Positions 33,484 through 44,457 of a stretch of 64,000 nucleotides of DNA are shown here, in pieces (positions within the stretch are counted from its first letter, which is position 1; every line of letters begins with the position of its first letter). The notes beneath the pieces were generated by a model. The model saw only the letters and a list, made by a program, of their open reading frames with translations, did not search any database and had not been told where the DNA came from. Made by a program: the position numbers and the translations under genes. Source of the stretch: Bufo bufo (lineage: Eukaryota > Chordata > Amphibia > Anura > Bufonidae); the NCBI RefSeq assembly GCF_905171765.1, contig NC_053391.1:152168839-152232838 (forward strand). Direction: 5' to 3'.

Positions 33484-33685
33484 TAAGACACAGCATAATT
33501 GCTGACATCACATCAACAGACCCGAAGGTCCAGTGACTAACCCTCTCCTTTACTTCTCCCGTCTCTGAATACTATCAACAGGGCAGGGTCCCAGAGAATA
33601 AACAGAACACCATGCTCAGATTCAAGGTCACTGATGATATGTTAACAGGGCAGATCCTTACAAACCTTGCCATGCCTCAGATGTA

Positions 33686-33803
33686 GAGCTCATGCAGACG
33701 AATGTAGTAGCCCCATTCCGTGCACGAGCAGTAGTTGTGTGCACTCTGTGTTAATCTGGATGCAGACCGATTAACTTGAATACGGCAAAAAATAGGACAT
33801 ATC
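33686..33803. mobile_element. MITE left part, split by an 8.7-kb hAT element
   Basis: It starts GAGCTCATGCAGACGAATGT after GTA (33683-33685). It resumes at 42523 and ends CGTTCGTCTGTATGAGCCC at 42764, followed by GTA. The break coincides with the hAT target duplication GACATAT(C/T). Confidence 0.75.
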
Positions 33804-33909
33804 TAGAGATGAGCGAATTTCTCAAAAAAATTTCTTCGATCCGAATATATTCGAGACAAATCACAATAAAAATGGCTATTTCTGCGCTGCATAGAGCCTT
33901 TATATGGGT

Positions 33910-34664
33910 TGTGGGCACTCGCTCTGGTAGACAGGATTAGCGGATGCAGTATAGAGGCAACAACAAGTTCTTTGGATCAAGCAGTTCAATGTTTTATTCA
34001 CACTTTAGACAAGTGACAAAACAAGCAATCATATTCAAACAAAAAGTCACCTTGCGGTGTTGGTGTTAATTCGCACCATGTGGCAATTCTGCCTCAAAGA
34101 GTCCTTGCTGATAGCAGCACCAACCTGTTTTCAGACGAAACAGGTAGCAAGCCTTCATCCAGACACAAGGCTCCCAGATCCCAAAACAGAGACATGGCTT
34201 CTGAGCCCAGCTGCCTATTTAAGGACAGCCAGGTGCTGCCAAAACCCAGACCGGCATTTAAAATCCGGTCTGGTATTTTACCTCACCTGGCTATAAATCA
34301 GCCTAGCATCACATGCTGGGAAAAAAATACCTGTTTTCCCAGACCAAACCTCTTACTGTGTCACAGGGTGTAGAACACTGTGCCTTGCCAACACGCATAG
34401 GGAGTGTGCTGGGGTAGTGAAATAATACTGTCAGTCACTATAACATGCAGATGACAGGCGTCGCTATTAGGATCACTGCACACTTCACTTATTTGGGCAG
34501 TCACGGGGCCAAAACCTACCAAATACCTCAAGTATTAACTCAGCCTTACAGGTCCATGTTACCATCAAAAAGCGCACTCCTTTTACAGCCTCGTCAGCTG
34601 ATCCCACATAGATGTCTACAGAACCTGTTCTATTAAACACTTATACATGTAGAGCCCCCCAACA
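33910..34664 (-). repeat. Probable solo LTR
   Basis: On the minus strand it runs from TGTTGGGGGGCTCTACATGT to GTGCCCACA, with an AATAAA signal near 33990. No partner LTR or coding sequence is nearby. The flanks (TGGGT, GAGTG) do not give a clean target duplication, so the exact ends are uncertain. Confidence 0.5.
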
Positions 34665-34936
34665 GAGTGGAGAGGGTGTCAGCAGGAAGTTTGTGTTGAA
34701 TAGTGTTGAACGCGAATATTCGAATCGCAAATATTAATCGCGAATATCGGCACTTTGAGAATTTGTGAATATTTCGAAAATAGTGATATATATTCGTAAT
34801 TTCGAATATTCTATTTTTTTTTTCCATCAGTAACCTCCCTTCTTGCTTATGGGCCAATGAGAAGGCTGCGATGTCTTTGTCTGAGCTTAGCAACATCCCT
34901 AGCAACCAATAGGAAAGTTGCCTACCCCTTACTATA

Positions 34937-36499
34937 CACTGCGTGCAGAATTATTAGGCAAATGAGTATTTTGACCACATAATCCTCTTTATGCATGTTG
35001 TCTTACTCCAAGCTGTATAGGCTCGAAAGCCTACTACCAATTAAGCATATTTGGTGATGTGCATCTCTGTAATGAGAAGGGGTGTGGTCTAATGACATCA
35101 ACACCCTATATTAGGTGTGCATAATTATTAGGCAACTTCCTCTCCTTTGGCAAAATGGGTCAAAAGAAGGACTTGACAGGCTCAGAAAAGTCAAAAATAG
35201 TGAGATATCTTGCAGAGGGATGCAGCACTCTTAAAATTGCAAAGCTTCTGAAGCGTGATCATCGAACAATCAAGCGTTTCATTCAAAATAGTCAACAGGG
35301 TCGCAAGAAGCGTGTGGAAAAACCAAGGCGCAAAATAACTGCCCATGAACTGAGAAAAGTCAAGCGTGCAGCTGCCAAGATGCCACTTGCCACCAGTTTG
35401 GCCATATTTCAGAGCTGCAACATCACTGGAGTGCCCAAAAGCACAAGGTGTGCAATACTCAGAGACATGGCCAAGGTAAGAAAGGCTGAAAGACGACCAC
35501 CACTGAACAAGACACACAAGCTGAAACGTCAAGACTGGGCCAAGAAATATCTCAAGACTGATTTTTCTAAGGTTTTATGGACTGATGAAATGAGAGTGAG
35601 TCTTGATGGGCCAGATGGATGGGCCCGTGGCTGGATTGGTAAAGGGCAGAGAGCTCCAGTCCGACTCAGACGCCAGCAAGGTGGAGGTGGAGTACTGGTT
35701 TGGGCTGGTATCATCAAAGATGAGCTTGTGGGGCCTTTTCGGGTTGAGGATGGAGTCAAGCTCAACTCCCAGTCCTACTGCCAGTTTCTGGAAGACACCT
35801 TCTTCAAGCAGTGATACAGGAAGAAGTCTGCATCCTTCAAGAAAAACATGATTTTCATGCAGGACAATGCTCCATCACACGCGTCCAAGTACTCCACAGC
35901 GTGGCTGGCAAGAAAGGGTATAAAAGAAGAAAATCTAATGACATGGCCTCCTTGTTCACCTGATCTGAACCCCATTGAGAACCTGTGGTCCATCATCAAA
36001 TGTGAGATTTACAAGGAGGGAAAACAGTACACCTCTCTGAACAGTGTCTGGGAGGCTGTGGTTGCTGCTGCACGCAATGTTGATGGTGAACAGATCAAAA
36101 CACTGACAGAATCCATGGATGGCAGGCTTTTGAGTGTCCTTGCAAAGAAAGGTGGCTATATTGGTCACTGATTTGTTTTTGTTTTGTTTTTGGATGTCAG
36201 AAATGTATATTTGTGAATGTTGAGATGTTATATTGGTTTCACTGGTAAAAATAAATAATTGAAATGGGTATATATTTGTTTTTTGTTAAGTTGCCTAATA
36301 ATTATGCACAGTAATAGTCACCTGCACACACAGATATCCCCCTAAAATAGCTAAAACTAAAAACAAACTAAAAACTACTTCCAAAAATATTCAGCTTTGA
36401 TATTAATGAGTTTTTTGGGTTCATTGAGATCATGGTTGTTGTTCAATAATAAAATTAATCCTCAAAAATACAACTTGCCTAATAATTCTGCACTCCCTG
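34937..36499 (+). mobile_element. Tc1/mariner DD37E element (copy 2)
   Basis: The same 1563-bp length and ends as 11720-13282, flanked by TA (34935-34936, 36500-36501). The two copies differ at only scattered single bases over the compared regions. Confidence 0.95.
35155..36171 (+). pseudogene. Tc1 DD37E transposase with one premature stop
   Basis: The frame is the same length as the intact copy and differs by a TGA at 35812-35814, where the intact copy has the Trp codon of KQWYRKK. All three catalytic residues (LWTDEM, FMQDNAPSH, NPIENLW) are encoded, with 37 residues between Asp and Glu. There is also a Val-to-Thr change in RDHRTIKRF. It lies in a hAT MITE within the larger hAT element. 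Confidence 0.93.
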
Positions 36500-37080
36500 T
36501 ATAAGAAACTCCCCAGAAGCCATTTTCTACAGTTTTTTAAAGTGTCATTGCTGTGCTCTGTTCTTTCTACACTACATTAGATAGATAGATAGCTTATATA
36601 TATAATACAGATAGTTAGTGGGAGATAGTCAGTGTAAGTAATATCCTGATATAGTGTAGCTGTTGCAGTGCAGGGTGTTAGGTAGTGTGATAGGTTCTGC
36701 TGTCCATACATACATGCAGACCTGCTAAAATGTGAAGTTTCATGTATTGCGCCAAAACATTTGCATCATTAGTGCCAATTAGCGCAATTGCAAATATATT
36801 GGAGCACTCGAACTGCATATAAAGCCATTTTTTATGTTCTGCTGTGCCAACCATTTTCTCCAGTCTCAGGAAACTTCTAGCAGCTTGGAAAATGTAGCAA
36901 AAGTGACCCACACCTGTATTTTACACTCATTATGCAAATATTGCATTGCATTACATCGCAATCAAGAAAATAATTTTCGAATTCTCGAATTTGCGAATAT
37001 ATGACGAATATTCGCCCATATATTCATGAAATATTGCGAATTCGAATATATAGCCCCTGCCGCTCATCACTAGTGTTGAA

Positions 37081-37480
37081 GTCAGTGATTATTTTGCCCT
37101 TCCTCTGATCCATGAGAACAATTACCCCAAAAAACAAATCCTGTCTGGGGAGCATGCACCTTCACTCGGTCAGCATTTGCTCAGTAATCCATGAGTATTG
37201 GTAATGCAAAAAAAACCTGGAGTGGATCTAAAACAGAGATGACACGTGAAGGTAATATTTGCATGTCTTCTCTGTTTTGTACCCACTCTTTCTTTTGGCT
37301 ACCAAATTATAAGCCAATTCTTATGGGTCCATACAGGCCTTACAGCTGCTACACAGACAGGATCTGTTGTGCATCTTATTTTTCCTTCCTTCTGACCGAT
37401 CAGAAGAAAGGTCAAATAAATTGTGATTTTAAGAAGGCCAGACAAGGACAATAGCAACCCCGTCACAGAGTGGGGAGGGT
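37081..37480. other. No gene; unclassified repeat
   Basis: This 400-bp stretch between the hAT MITE and the VNTR has no recognisable coding or terminal-repeat signal. Confidence 0.4.
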
Positions 37481-38560
37481 GGTAACAGCATGAGAAGTCC
37501 ACAGAGTGGCCCTATGACATAGTGGTGAGGTGGAAGCAGCATGAGGAGACCACCAAGTGGCACAATGACAGGGTCTGGAGGTGGCAGCAGCATCAGGAGG
37601 CCACAAAGTGGCACAATGACAAAGTGTGAAGGTGACAGCAGCAGTATGATTAGGCCACAGAGTGGCACGGTGACATAGTGTGGAGATGGCAGCATCAGGA
37701 GGCCACAGAGTGGCAAGGTGATATAGTGTGGAGGTGGCAGCAACAGCAGCAGCATCAGGATACCACAGAGTGGCATGGTGACATAGTGTGGACATGGCTG
37801 CAAAAGCAGCAGCATGATACCGCAGAGTGGCAAGGTGACATAGTGTGGACATGGTAGCATCAGGAGGTCACAAAGTGGCAAGGTGACATAGTGTGGAGAT
37901 GGCAGCAACAGCAGCAGCATGATACCACAGAGTGGCAAGGTGACATAGTGTGGACATGGCAGCATCAGTAGGCCACAAAGTGGCACGGTGACATCGTGTG
38001 GAGATGGCAGCAACAGCAGCAGCAGCATGATACCACAAAGTGGCAAGTCGACATAGAGTCAACATGGCAGCATCAGGAGGCCACAAAGTGGCACGGTGAC
38101 ATTGTGTGGAGATGGCAGCAGCAGCAGCATGATACCACAAAGTGGCAAGTTGACATAGTGTCAGCATGGCAGCATCAGGAGGCCACAAAGTGGCACGATG
38201 ACATAGTGTGGAGATGGCAGCAACAGCAGCAGCATGATATCACAGAGTGGCAAGGTGACGTAGTGTGGACATGGCAGCATCAGGAGGCCACAAAGTGGCA
38301 CGGTGACATAGTGTGGAGATGACAGCATCAGGAGGCCACAGAGTGGCATGGTGACATAGTGTGGAGGTGGCAGCAACAGCAGCAACAGCAGCAACAGCAG
38401 CATGATACCACAAAGTGTCACGGTAACATAGTGTGGAGATGACAGCATCAGGAGGCCACAGAGTGGCATGGTGACATAGTGTGGACATGGCAGCAACAGC
38501 AGCAACAGCAGCATGATACCACAAAGTGTCACGGTAACATAGTGTGGAGATAGATGATCT
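37480..38560. repeat. VNTR of GAGTGGCA/GTGACATAGTGTGGA type
   Basis: About 20 irregular copies carry CCACAGAGTGGCA...GTGACATAGTGTGG...GGCAGCATCAGGAGG, some with inserted CAACAGCAGCAGCATGATACC. Several overlapping long frames on both strands (up to 205 codons) come only from periodicity and repeated CAG. Confidence 0.9.
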
Positions 38561-38636
38561 AATCTTATGCATCAGGCATTGGTGGGTGGAAATCCTGGCT
38601 GATCCACTCCTGATTCATCTTGACAAAAGTAAGTCT

Positions 38637-39147
38637 CTACACATTTTGGGTGTACAGGCGAGTTCTTCTTTGGGTAACTATGGCCCCCGCCACACTAAAC
38701 ACCCACTCTGATGCCACACTACTGGCCGGGCAGGACAGCTTTTCCAGGGCAAATTCATCCAGTTGCGGCCACAAATCCAGTTTGGCTGCCCAGTAGTCCA
38801 GCGGATCTTCTATGACGGCTGGTAGGGTGCTGTCAAAGTATGCAACCATCTGCTGGTTCAGGTCCTGCTCCAGGTCTAGCTGCTGCTGCTGGTGAGTAGT
38901 TTATTTATGTGGGTGAAGAAAGCTGCTAATCAACGACTCTAGATTCAGGCTGCTGGTGCTGCTGTCACTTGCGAACCGCTGGGTTGTTGGTCAAGACACA
39001 ACCGCTAGCTGACATGTGGACCTGAGGCCTTGGGAAGAAACCCCTGCTGCTACGCCCTCTTACTCTGCTGCAACCTGTGCCTGTGCCAGAATCATTTACG
39101 CCTCTGACACTCCTCTGTGCAGGGCCTGGCACTTCTCTGTCTGACAT
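38637..39147 (-). pseudogene. Internally deleted hAT transposase of the 8.7-kb element
   Basis: The N-terminal part starts at 39147 (MSDREVPGPAQRSVRG...) and is Gly/Arg/Ser-rich. The C-terminal dimerisation part at 38849-38637 reads YWAAKLDLWPQLDEFALEKL and CPASSVASEWVFSVAGAIVT. The whole catalytic middle is missing. The family's SERVFS motif is altered to SEWVFS. This explains why the element is non-autonomous despite its size. Confidence 0.75.
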
Positions 39148-39384
39148 ACTTTTAGCTGAACTAAATAAATTATAGGCAAATTAAAACACCCCTAAAAGCG
39201 CCAAATAGGCAACTAAAGGATTTGAAATTGGCAACAAAACAATTTCAGCATAACTAATAGCAAAAGTGAACTGCGTATATATTTCTCGTATTTTTCCCAA
39301 AATTTTTTGTTAAGTCCAGCTTCCCATAAAAGAAGTTCTTTATTAATTAGGAATATAATCAAGACATCAATTATATGTGCAGTG

Positions 39385-39442
39385 TGTACAGTCTACGCCT
39401 TTCGGACCCCAAACATTTGGATCCTTCCTCAGGACATGTACA
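39385..39442 (-). ncRNA. Hammerhead-ribozyme-like motif, second PLE (minus)
   Basis: On the minus strand TGTACATGTC, CTGAGGA, a 6-bp stem GGATCC/GGGTCC (one wobble), GAAA, GGCGTA, GACTGTACA. Stem I strands pair through TGTACA and GTC/GAC with one bulge. The core CTGANGA...GAAA is intact; stem III is altered by one base compared with the plus copy. Confidence 0.65.
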
Positions 39443-39634
39443 AATAAAACTGATTCCCCTTCTTATAGGCAGGGCAAAATCCCAGCCAATTAATTGGGAT
39501 TCCAGCAACCTGTGTAACAGGTGTCCGGAGAGACACAATCGCAGGAACAGATTCAGAAACACGTGAAAAATTGTGACATCTATATTGTAAGATTAAATCA
39601 TGTTTTCTATTCAGACCGTTAGGTGCACAACTTC

Positions 39635-39889
39635 TCAATCGAAACATCCAAAACGCTTCCTTACTGAGAAGCTTCTGTTTGTGATTACCCCTCTAATAGG
39701 AGGAGAGACTCTCTCAACTACTTGGGCCATAAACGCCGCTGTACTGCCTTTGTGAACAGTGGCAAAGTAAAAAGTCTCTGCAGGACAGGTGATGGCATAT
39801 ACCGCATACTCCGTGTTACAGTTCATGTACTGCTGTATTGCATAACCAGATCCACTTGCTGAAGAAGTGACAGTCTGACAAACCGTCAT
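39635..39889 (-). pseudogene. PLE GIY-YIG C-terminal fragment (minus copy)
   Basis: MTVCQTVTSSASGSGYAIQQ leads into NTEYAVYAITC, the GIY half. A deletion removes the YVG half that is kept in the plus copy, and the frame goes on to VHKGSTAAFMAQVVERVSPP. It ends near 39635, close to the hammerhead-like motif. Confidence 0.75.
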
Positions 39890-40114
39890 ATACCTGCAGC
39901 AAATGCATCTATTGCTACCACATTCAAAGCTGCCTTTATAGGAAAGCTAAGTATGCTTACTTACAGAACGATCATAAAACAAACTAGGACTGACTTTTTG
40001 TCCTACAGTAGGCACTTTTTTGGCTACAAATCTTAACCCTGCGACACCACACTACTCCAATCCTTATCATAATTCAACCCGGGTAAATGTCTTTGAATAA
40101 TCTTACATATTTGT

Positions 40115-40690
40115 GTGTATTCTTCACTATATCCTGTCACAAAAGTGATGGGAATTTTTCAGTTCTTTCAGAACTCGGTTACGATTTTTTTTTATTATGT
40201 TTATAATTTTTTTATAGTTTTTTTTATTATGATTTTTCTTATTGTTGTTAATAGTAATCTTTTCATTCATCTGTTAAAAAATGAGATCTTCCCTTTCCCA
40301 CATTGAGGCCTCTTGTCTTGCTCTGGTAATATTCTCTAGTGTATACTGTCTAGTCTGTAACCTTGTTGCCACTTTATCGGCTTCCTGTAAAAAGATATCA
40401 TCATTTGTGCAATTACGTCTTGCTCTAATCATCTCCCCTTTGGGTATATTTTTGATAACATGCGCAAGATGTTGCCAAAAGGATGGTATTGCCCGCAACT
40501 TCTTTTCTTTTTGTACACTTTGGCCGTGGTGGTGTCCGCTTGCAGAGATCAAAAAAATTATTGATGACGGATCACTTTGTGCGGTTAGCCTAATGGAGGG
40601 GATACATTGATTTAAATATTCTATAAAAATGGTATAATATCACCTCTCTTGCCTTGCCACACCAGTAACATGTCTTCAATATACCAGCCT
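40115..40690 (-). pseudogene. PLE reverse transcriptase C-terminal region (minus copy)
   Basis: From the dimer junction the minus strand reads IEDMLLVWQG, corresponding to the catalytic paired-Asp motif (first Asp is Glu here). After lesions comes 40552-40274: NIPKGEMIRARRNCTNDDIF, then LQEADKVATRLQTRQYTLEN, the RT thumb region that precedes the linker in PLEs. Everything N-terminal to the catalytic motif is absent. Confidence 0.78.
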
Positions 40691-40697
40691 TACCATT

Positions 40698-41096
40698 TTG
40701 CTGCAGGTACTGTATATGACGGCTTGTCAGACTGTCACTTCTGCAGCAAGTGGATCTGGTTATGCAATACAGCAGTACATGAACTGTAACACGGAGTATG
40801 CGGTATATGCTATCACCTTCAGAGATTGCAAATTGGAGTATGTGGGTTGTACAACAAGACAAATTAAGGATAGAATCAGAAAGCATATCTCGGATATTCC
40901 ACATTATTGTACTCGTAATGTTTCAGTGGCGACTTTTCACTTCGCCACTGTTCACAAAGGCAGTACAGCGGCGTTTATGCCCCAAGTAGTTGAGAGAGTC
41001 TCTCCTCCTATTAGAGGGGTAATCACAAACAGAAGCTTCTCAGCAGAGAAGTGTTTTGGATGTTTCGATTGGGAAGTTGTGCACCTAACGGTCTGA
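40698..41096 (+). pseudogene. PLE GIY-YIG endonuclease (plus copy)
   Basis: A 132-codon frame contains NTEYAVYAITFRDCKLEYVG, the complete GIY-YIG pair, followed by TTRQIKDRIRKHISDI with the catalytic Arg region. The C-terminal RGVITNRSFSAEKCFGCFDW follows. No stop interrupts this domain. It starts right at the head-to-head junction, so no RT is attached. Confidence 0.82.
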
Positions 41097-41296
41097 ATAG
41101 AAAACATGATTTAATCTTACAATATAGATGATTGTTTTTAACGTAGTGTCCTTTCAGGTATGTCACAATTTTTCACATGTTTCTGAATCTGTTCCTGCGA
41201 TTGTGTCCCTCTGGACACCTGTTACACAGGTTGCTGGGATCCCAATTAATTGGCTGGGATTTTGCCCTGCCTATTAGAAGGGGAATCAGTTTTATT

Positions 41297-41354
41297 TGTA
41301 CATGTCACGAGGAAGGATCCAAATGTTTGTGATCCGAAACGCGTAGCCTGTACA
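41297..41354 (+). ncRNA. Hammerhead-ribozyme-like motif, second PLE (plus)
   Basis: TGTACATGTC, ACGAGGA (two changes from CTGAGGA), stem GGATCC/GGATCC region, GAAAC, GCGTA, GCCTGTACA. Stem III and the cleavage triplet GTA are intact here, while the first core box is damaged, complementing the state of the minus copy. Confidence 0.55.
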
Positions 41355-41489
41355 CACTGTACATATAATTGGAAACTTTGGTATGACCGCGTCTGGGTCT
41401 TTTGTCCGTGCCGCCCAAGAAGTCTTACAGGTGGCGCTGCAGTTTTTACATTTATCTATATTTCTTGTATTGGACTAAAATAGGTCACT

Positions 41490-41920
41490 AAACGATTTCT
41501 AAGTAAATAACAGAAAAAGTGAACTGCAAATATTTTTCTCTAGAAATATGACAATAAACGCTTTTAGGGCAAATAACACCAAATGTGAACTGGGTCTATT
41601 TTTCTCGTATTGTAGTGAAATATGACAATAAACGCTTTTAGGGCAAATAACAGCAAATATGAACTTAGTCTATTTTTTCTCTTTTTCTCTAGAAATATGA
41701 CAATAAATGCTTTTAGCGCAAATAACACCAAATGTGAACTGCATCTATTTTTCTCGTATTGTAGTGAATTATGACAAGAAACGCTTTTAGCGCAAATAAC
41801 AGCAAATATGAACTGCGGGAATATTTCTCGTATTGCATTGAAATAGGCCACTAAATGATATCAGAGCAGTTAACAGCAAAAGTGACCTGCACATATATTT
41901 ATCTTTTTCCACTAAAGGCT
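41490..41920. repeat. 74-bp tandem repeat in the 8.7-kb hAT element
   Basis: ATGACAATAAACGC recurs at about 41548, 41622, 41697 and 41771. The array starts before the PLE insertion (about 39160-39292), so the PLE landed inside it. Confidence 0.8.
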
Positions 41921-42522
41921 TTTCAACATAGTCTCATAATATAACTCTGTTATTCCAGCAATTAGTTATTGGGGTGCAAGTGCTATCTGGATTCCTAAGT
42001 AATGTTTTCCTGCACTTGTAAATCGCTTTTTTTCACAATGAGGATTTTCCTATGACTCTCACGAGCATCTACACACATCTCTCCCTGCCTGTGAAATGAT
42101 TCCTCTCACTGTCCTTTCCCTGCACTAGTAAATCGCTTCTTTCCATTTTTTTTTTACAATTAGTTTTTCTTTCACTCTCTCTAGCGCCTGCATACACGTC
42201 TGTCCCTGAACACAGTACGATAGTGAATGACAGACTCTAAGATGGCCGCCGTATTTATAGGGCTGTGACATCACCGGGCTGGCTGCTGATTGGCTGCATG
42301 CATGGAATTATGGGTCATCCCGCCTTCCCAGAGTTCCTTGCCCCATGTCCTCACACGTGTAGCAGCTATTTTAGCCACCATTGTAGCCGGCTAGCTGCCA
42401 TGTTAGGAAAAATTGCCATTTATTACCACAAACTGCGAGGAAATTTGCATTCGATCAGAATCAAATTTTTCCTGAAATTCGGAATGAATTCGACTTCGTC
42501 AGTTTCGATTCGCTCATCTCTA

Positions 42523-42764
42523 GACATATTGTATCTTTTGTGGTGCAGAGGCACGGACCCAAAAGCCCATGGAAGTGCTTTGTAGTGCTTCCGTGGCCTT
42601 CCGATCCATGCCTCCACTCCGCAAAAGATATATTTCCTATCTTGCGGATCGTGGACCAATTCAAGTCAATTGGTCCACATCCGCAACATGGATTGAACAT
42701 GGCCAGTGCCCGTATATTGCGGTCCCACTGTTTACGGGGCCCTTACGTTCGTCTGTATGAGCCC
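42523..42764. mobile_element. MITE right part
   Basis: It continues the MITE begun at 33686 and ends GTCTGTATGAGCCC with GTA after it (42765-42767). Internal hairpins (GATCGTGGACCAATTCAAGT against its inverse) are typical of this group. Confidence 0.75.
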
Positions 42765-42767
42765 GTA

Positions 42768-43740
42768 GACATGATGTTACTGGGAAAGGAGAACCAACAC
42801 AATGGAAAATGTCATATGATCACAATGAAGTGTTGGAAAACAGGATATTACAGATAAACAATCACTATTAGTAAGTGATAACATGTTGATTCCTGTCAAT
42901 TGATGCTGACAAGTAGAGAAACGGGATATCATTTTAATTGTACTTTGCTGACCTTACAGATTTCTTTGAAATTTATTTATGTGGGTCAGAAAGTAAATGC
43001 TAATTTATTTTAATATATTCAGACTATTTGAAGCCAGTTTTGCTAATGAGTCTGCATTAGCATATTTTGCGCCAAAATTATTAAACTGTTCATGTTGTTA
43101 CATTTTGCTCACCTTTAATCCTAATACTTTTGTCTAGAGATGCTACTGCAATTTTTTTACTCCAGTAACTATTGGAGTGAGGGTTTGTTTTTTGCGTTCC
43201 ATATACGGTCCGTTTTTGCATTCCATATACGGTCCATATACGAAACCATTCATTTCAATGGTGTGCTGTCCGCATCCGTTGCTCCGTTCCGTGGTCCCAC
43301 AAAAATTATGAGTCATGTCCTATTCTTGTCTGTTTTGCGGACAAGAATAGGCATTTCTATAAAGGGCTTCCTGTTCCATTCCGCAAATTTGCGGACCGCA
43401 AAAAACGACACGGTTGTGTGTATGAGCCCTGAGTTTGCAGCTTTTTTGCAACCTTTTAAAGACACAGTGATAAATCTGGAGTCATGCTCATTAACATACT
43501 GTAGCTAATCACATCCACTTCCCCGCCCACTTTTCAAAACTGGAGAGGTGTAGAAATGCAAGATGTCGCAAAACTTTGCTGCAAGTAAGCCCAAAGTGAC
43601 ATAAAGCCTTATTCGATGAAATTTGGAAACCTGATTTCCGGAATACAAGGTTTCCCCATAGTATTATCTAAAACAATGCTCCAAATCCCTCTTTACTCAT
43701 CACCAATAGAATTACATAACATTATGGTTTCCTTCAACCA
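42768..43740. other. Gene-free stretch with one probable MITE
   Basis: About 43165-43434 (CCATATACGGTCCG ... GTGTGTATGAGCCC) resembles the right part of the GGGCTCATGCAGACG MITE group. The rest is unclassified AT-rich sequence. Confidence 0.45.
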
Positions 43741-44322
43741 TACTTAACCCTTTTAAGCCCTGAAGGTTTATTCGTATTTGTGTTTTTGTTTTACACTTCC
43801 TGCAATCCAGGGCCATCATTTTTTTATTTTTCTGTTCACATATCTGTATGAGGACTTGTTTTTTTGCAGCACAAGTTACACTTTCTAATTTCAGCATTTA
43901 ATATTGCATACTATGTAATGGGGAGCTAGAAAAAAAATAAACAGAAACTTGAATTAGCTTTTTATTTTCATTGCCATATTCTGACCCCTATAACTTTTTT
44001 GTAGTTTTGTGTACGGAGCTGTTTGAGGGCTCATTTTTTTGCAGAATGATCGGTACTTTTCATTGATACCATTTTGGGGTGTGCATGACTTTTTGATCAC
44101 TTTTTTATTTATTTTTGTGGGAGGTGAAGTGACCAAAAATCTGAATTGGCTACTTTTTTTTTTCCCGTTTCGACATTTGTCGTAGGGGATAAATATTTTT
44201 AGAGTTTAATAGTACGTGTTTTCACACACACAGTTATTCCCATAATGTGTATTTTTTTATTGTTTACATATTTTTATTTAAATTTTGGGGAAAGGGGAAG
44301 GGTGATTTAATTAAAAAAATTA

Positions 44323-44358
<36 letters not shown>

Positions 44359-44420
44359 TATTTATTTTTACACTTTTTAGTTCCATAAGAAACTTTAACA
44401 AGCAATCGCCAGATTGCTTC
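43741..44420. repeat. AT-rich interspersed repeat with an (AT)n tract
   Basis: It is the same family as 8521-9340 (CTGACCCCTATAACTTTTTT and TTTGAGGGCTCATTTTTTTG). A dinucleotide (AT)n run lies at about 44324-44354. Confidence 0.65.
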
Positions 44421-44423
44421 TCT

Positions 44424-44457
44424 CATACACTCCAATGCGTTAGCATTGGAGTGTATG
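44424..44457. repeat. Perfect 15-bp hairpin
   Basis: CATACACTCCAATGC, loop GTTA, GCATTGGAGTGTATG. It follows the AT-rich repeat and may mark its structured end. Confidence 0.85.

Larger units (their letters stand above)
34701..37072. mobile_element. hAT MITE with 8-bp duplication, hosting a Tc1
   Basis: The left end TAGTGTTGAACGCGAATATT and the right end CGCTCATCACTA are bordered by GTGTTGAA on both sides (34693-34700, 37073-37080). Both sub-terminal regions are dense in TTCGAA/GCGAAT motifs. Without the 1563-bp Tc1 at 34937-36499 it is ~0.8 kb and encodes nothing. A TAGATAGATAGATAG microsatellite lies near 36580. Confidence 0.88.
39293..41456. mobile_element. Second PLE inverted dimer insertion
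   Basis: TATATTTCTCGTATT (39278-39292) and TATATTTCTTGTATT (41457-41471) are a 15-bp target duplication with one mismatch. The minus-strand copy (about 40690 to 39300) and the plus-strand copy (about 40695 to 41456) are joined head to head. The 3' parts of both are near reverse complements, each ending in a hammerhead-like motif. The family is distinct from that at 25790-32392 but has the same architecture. Confidence 0.85.
33804..42522 (-). mobile_element. 8.7-kb hAT element with nested insertions
   Basis: It begins TAGAGATGAGCGAATTTC and ends TTCGATTCGCTCATCTCTA, a good inverted pair. The flanks GACATATC (33796-33803) and GACATATT (42523-42530) are an 8-bp target duplication with one difference. 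Inside are a solo LTR, a hAT MITE with a Tc1 copy, a VNTR, transposase remnants (minus strand), a PLE dimer and a 74-bp tandem repeat. Confidence 0.85.

Noticed and set aside
34057..34373. Short plus-strand frames in the probable solo LTR
   Set aside because: They lie on the opposite strand to the LTR's AATAAA signal and show no domain or biased codon pattern.
37429..38572. Long overlapping frames on both strands in the VNTR
   Set aside because: All arise from the repeat unit and CAG runs; several frames are open at once, which is a sign of periodicity rather than coding.
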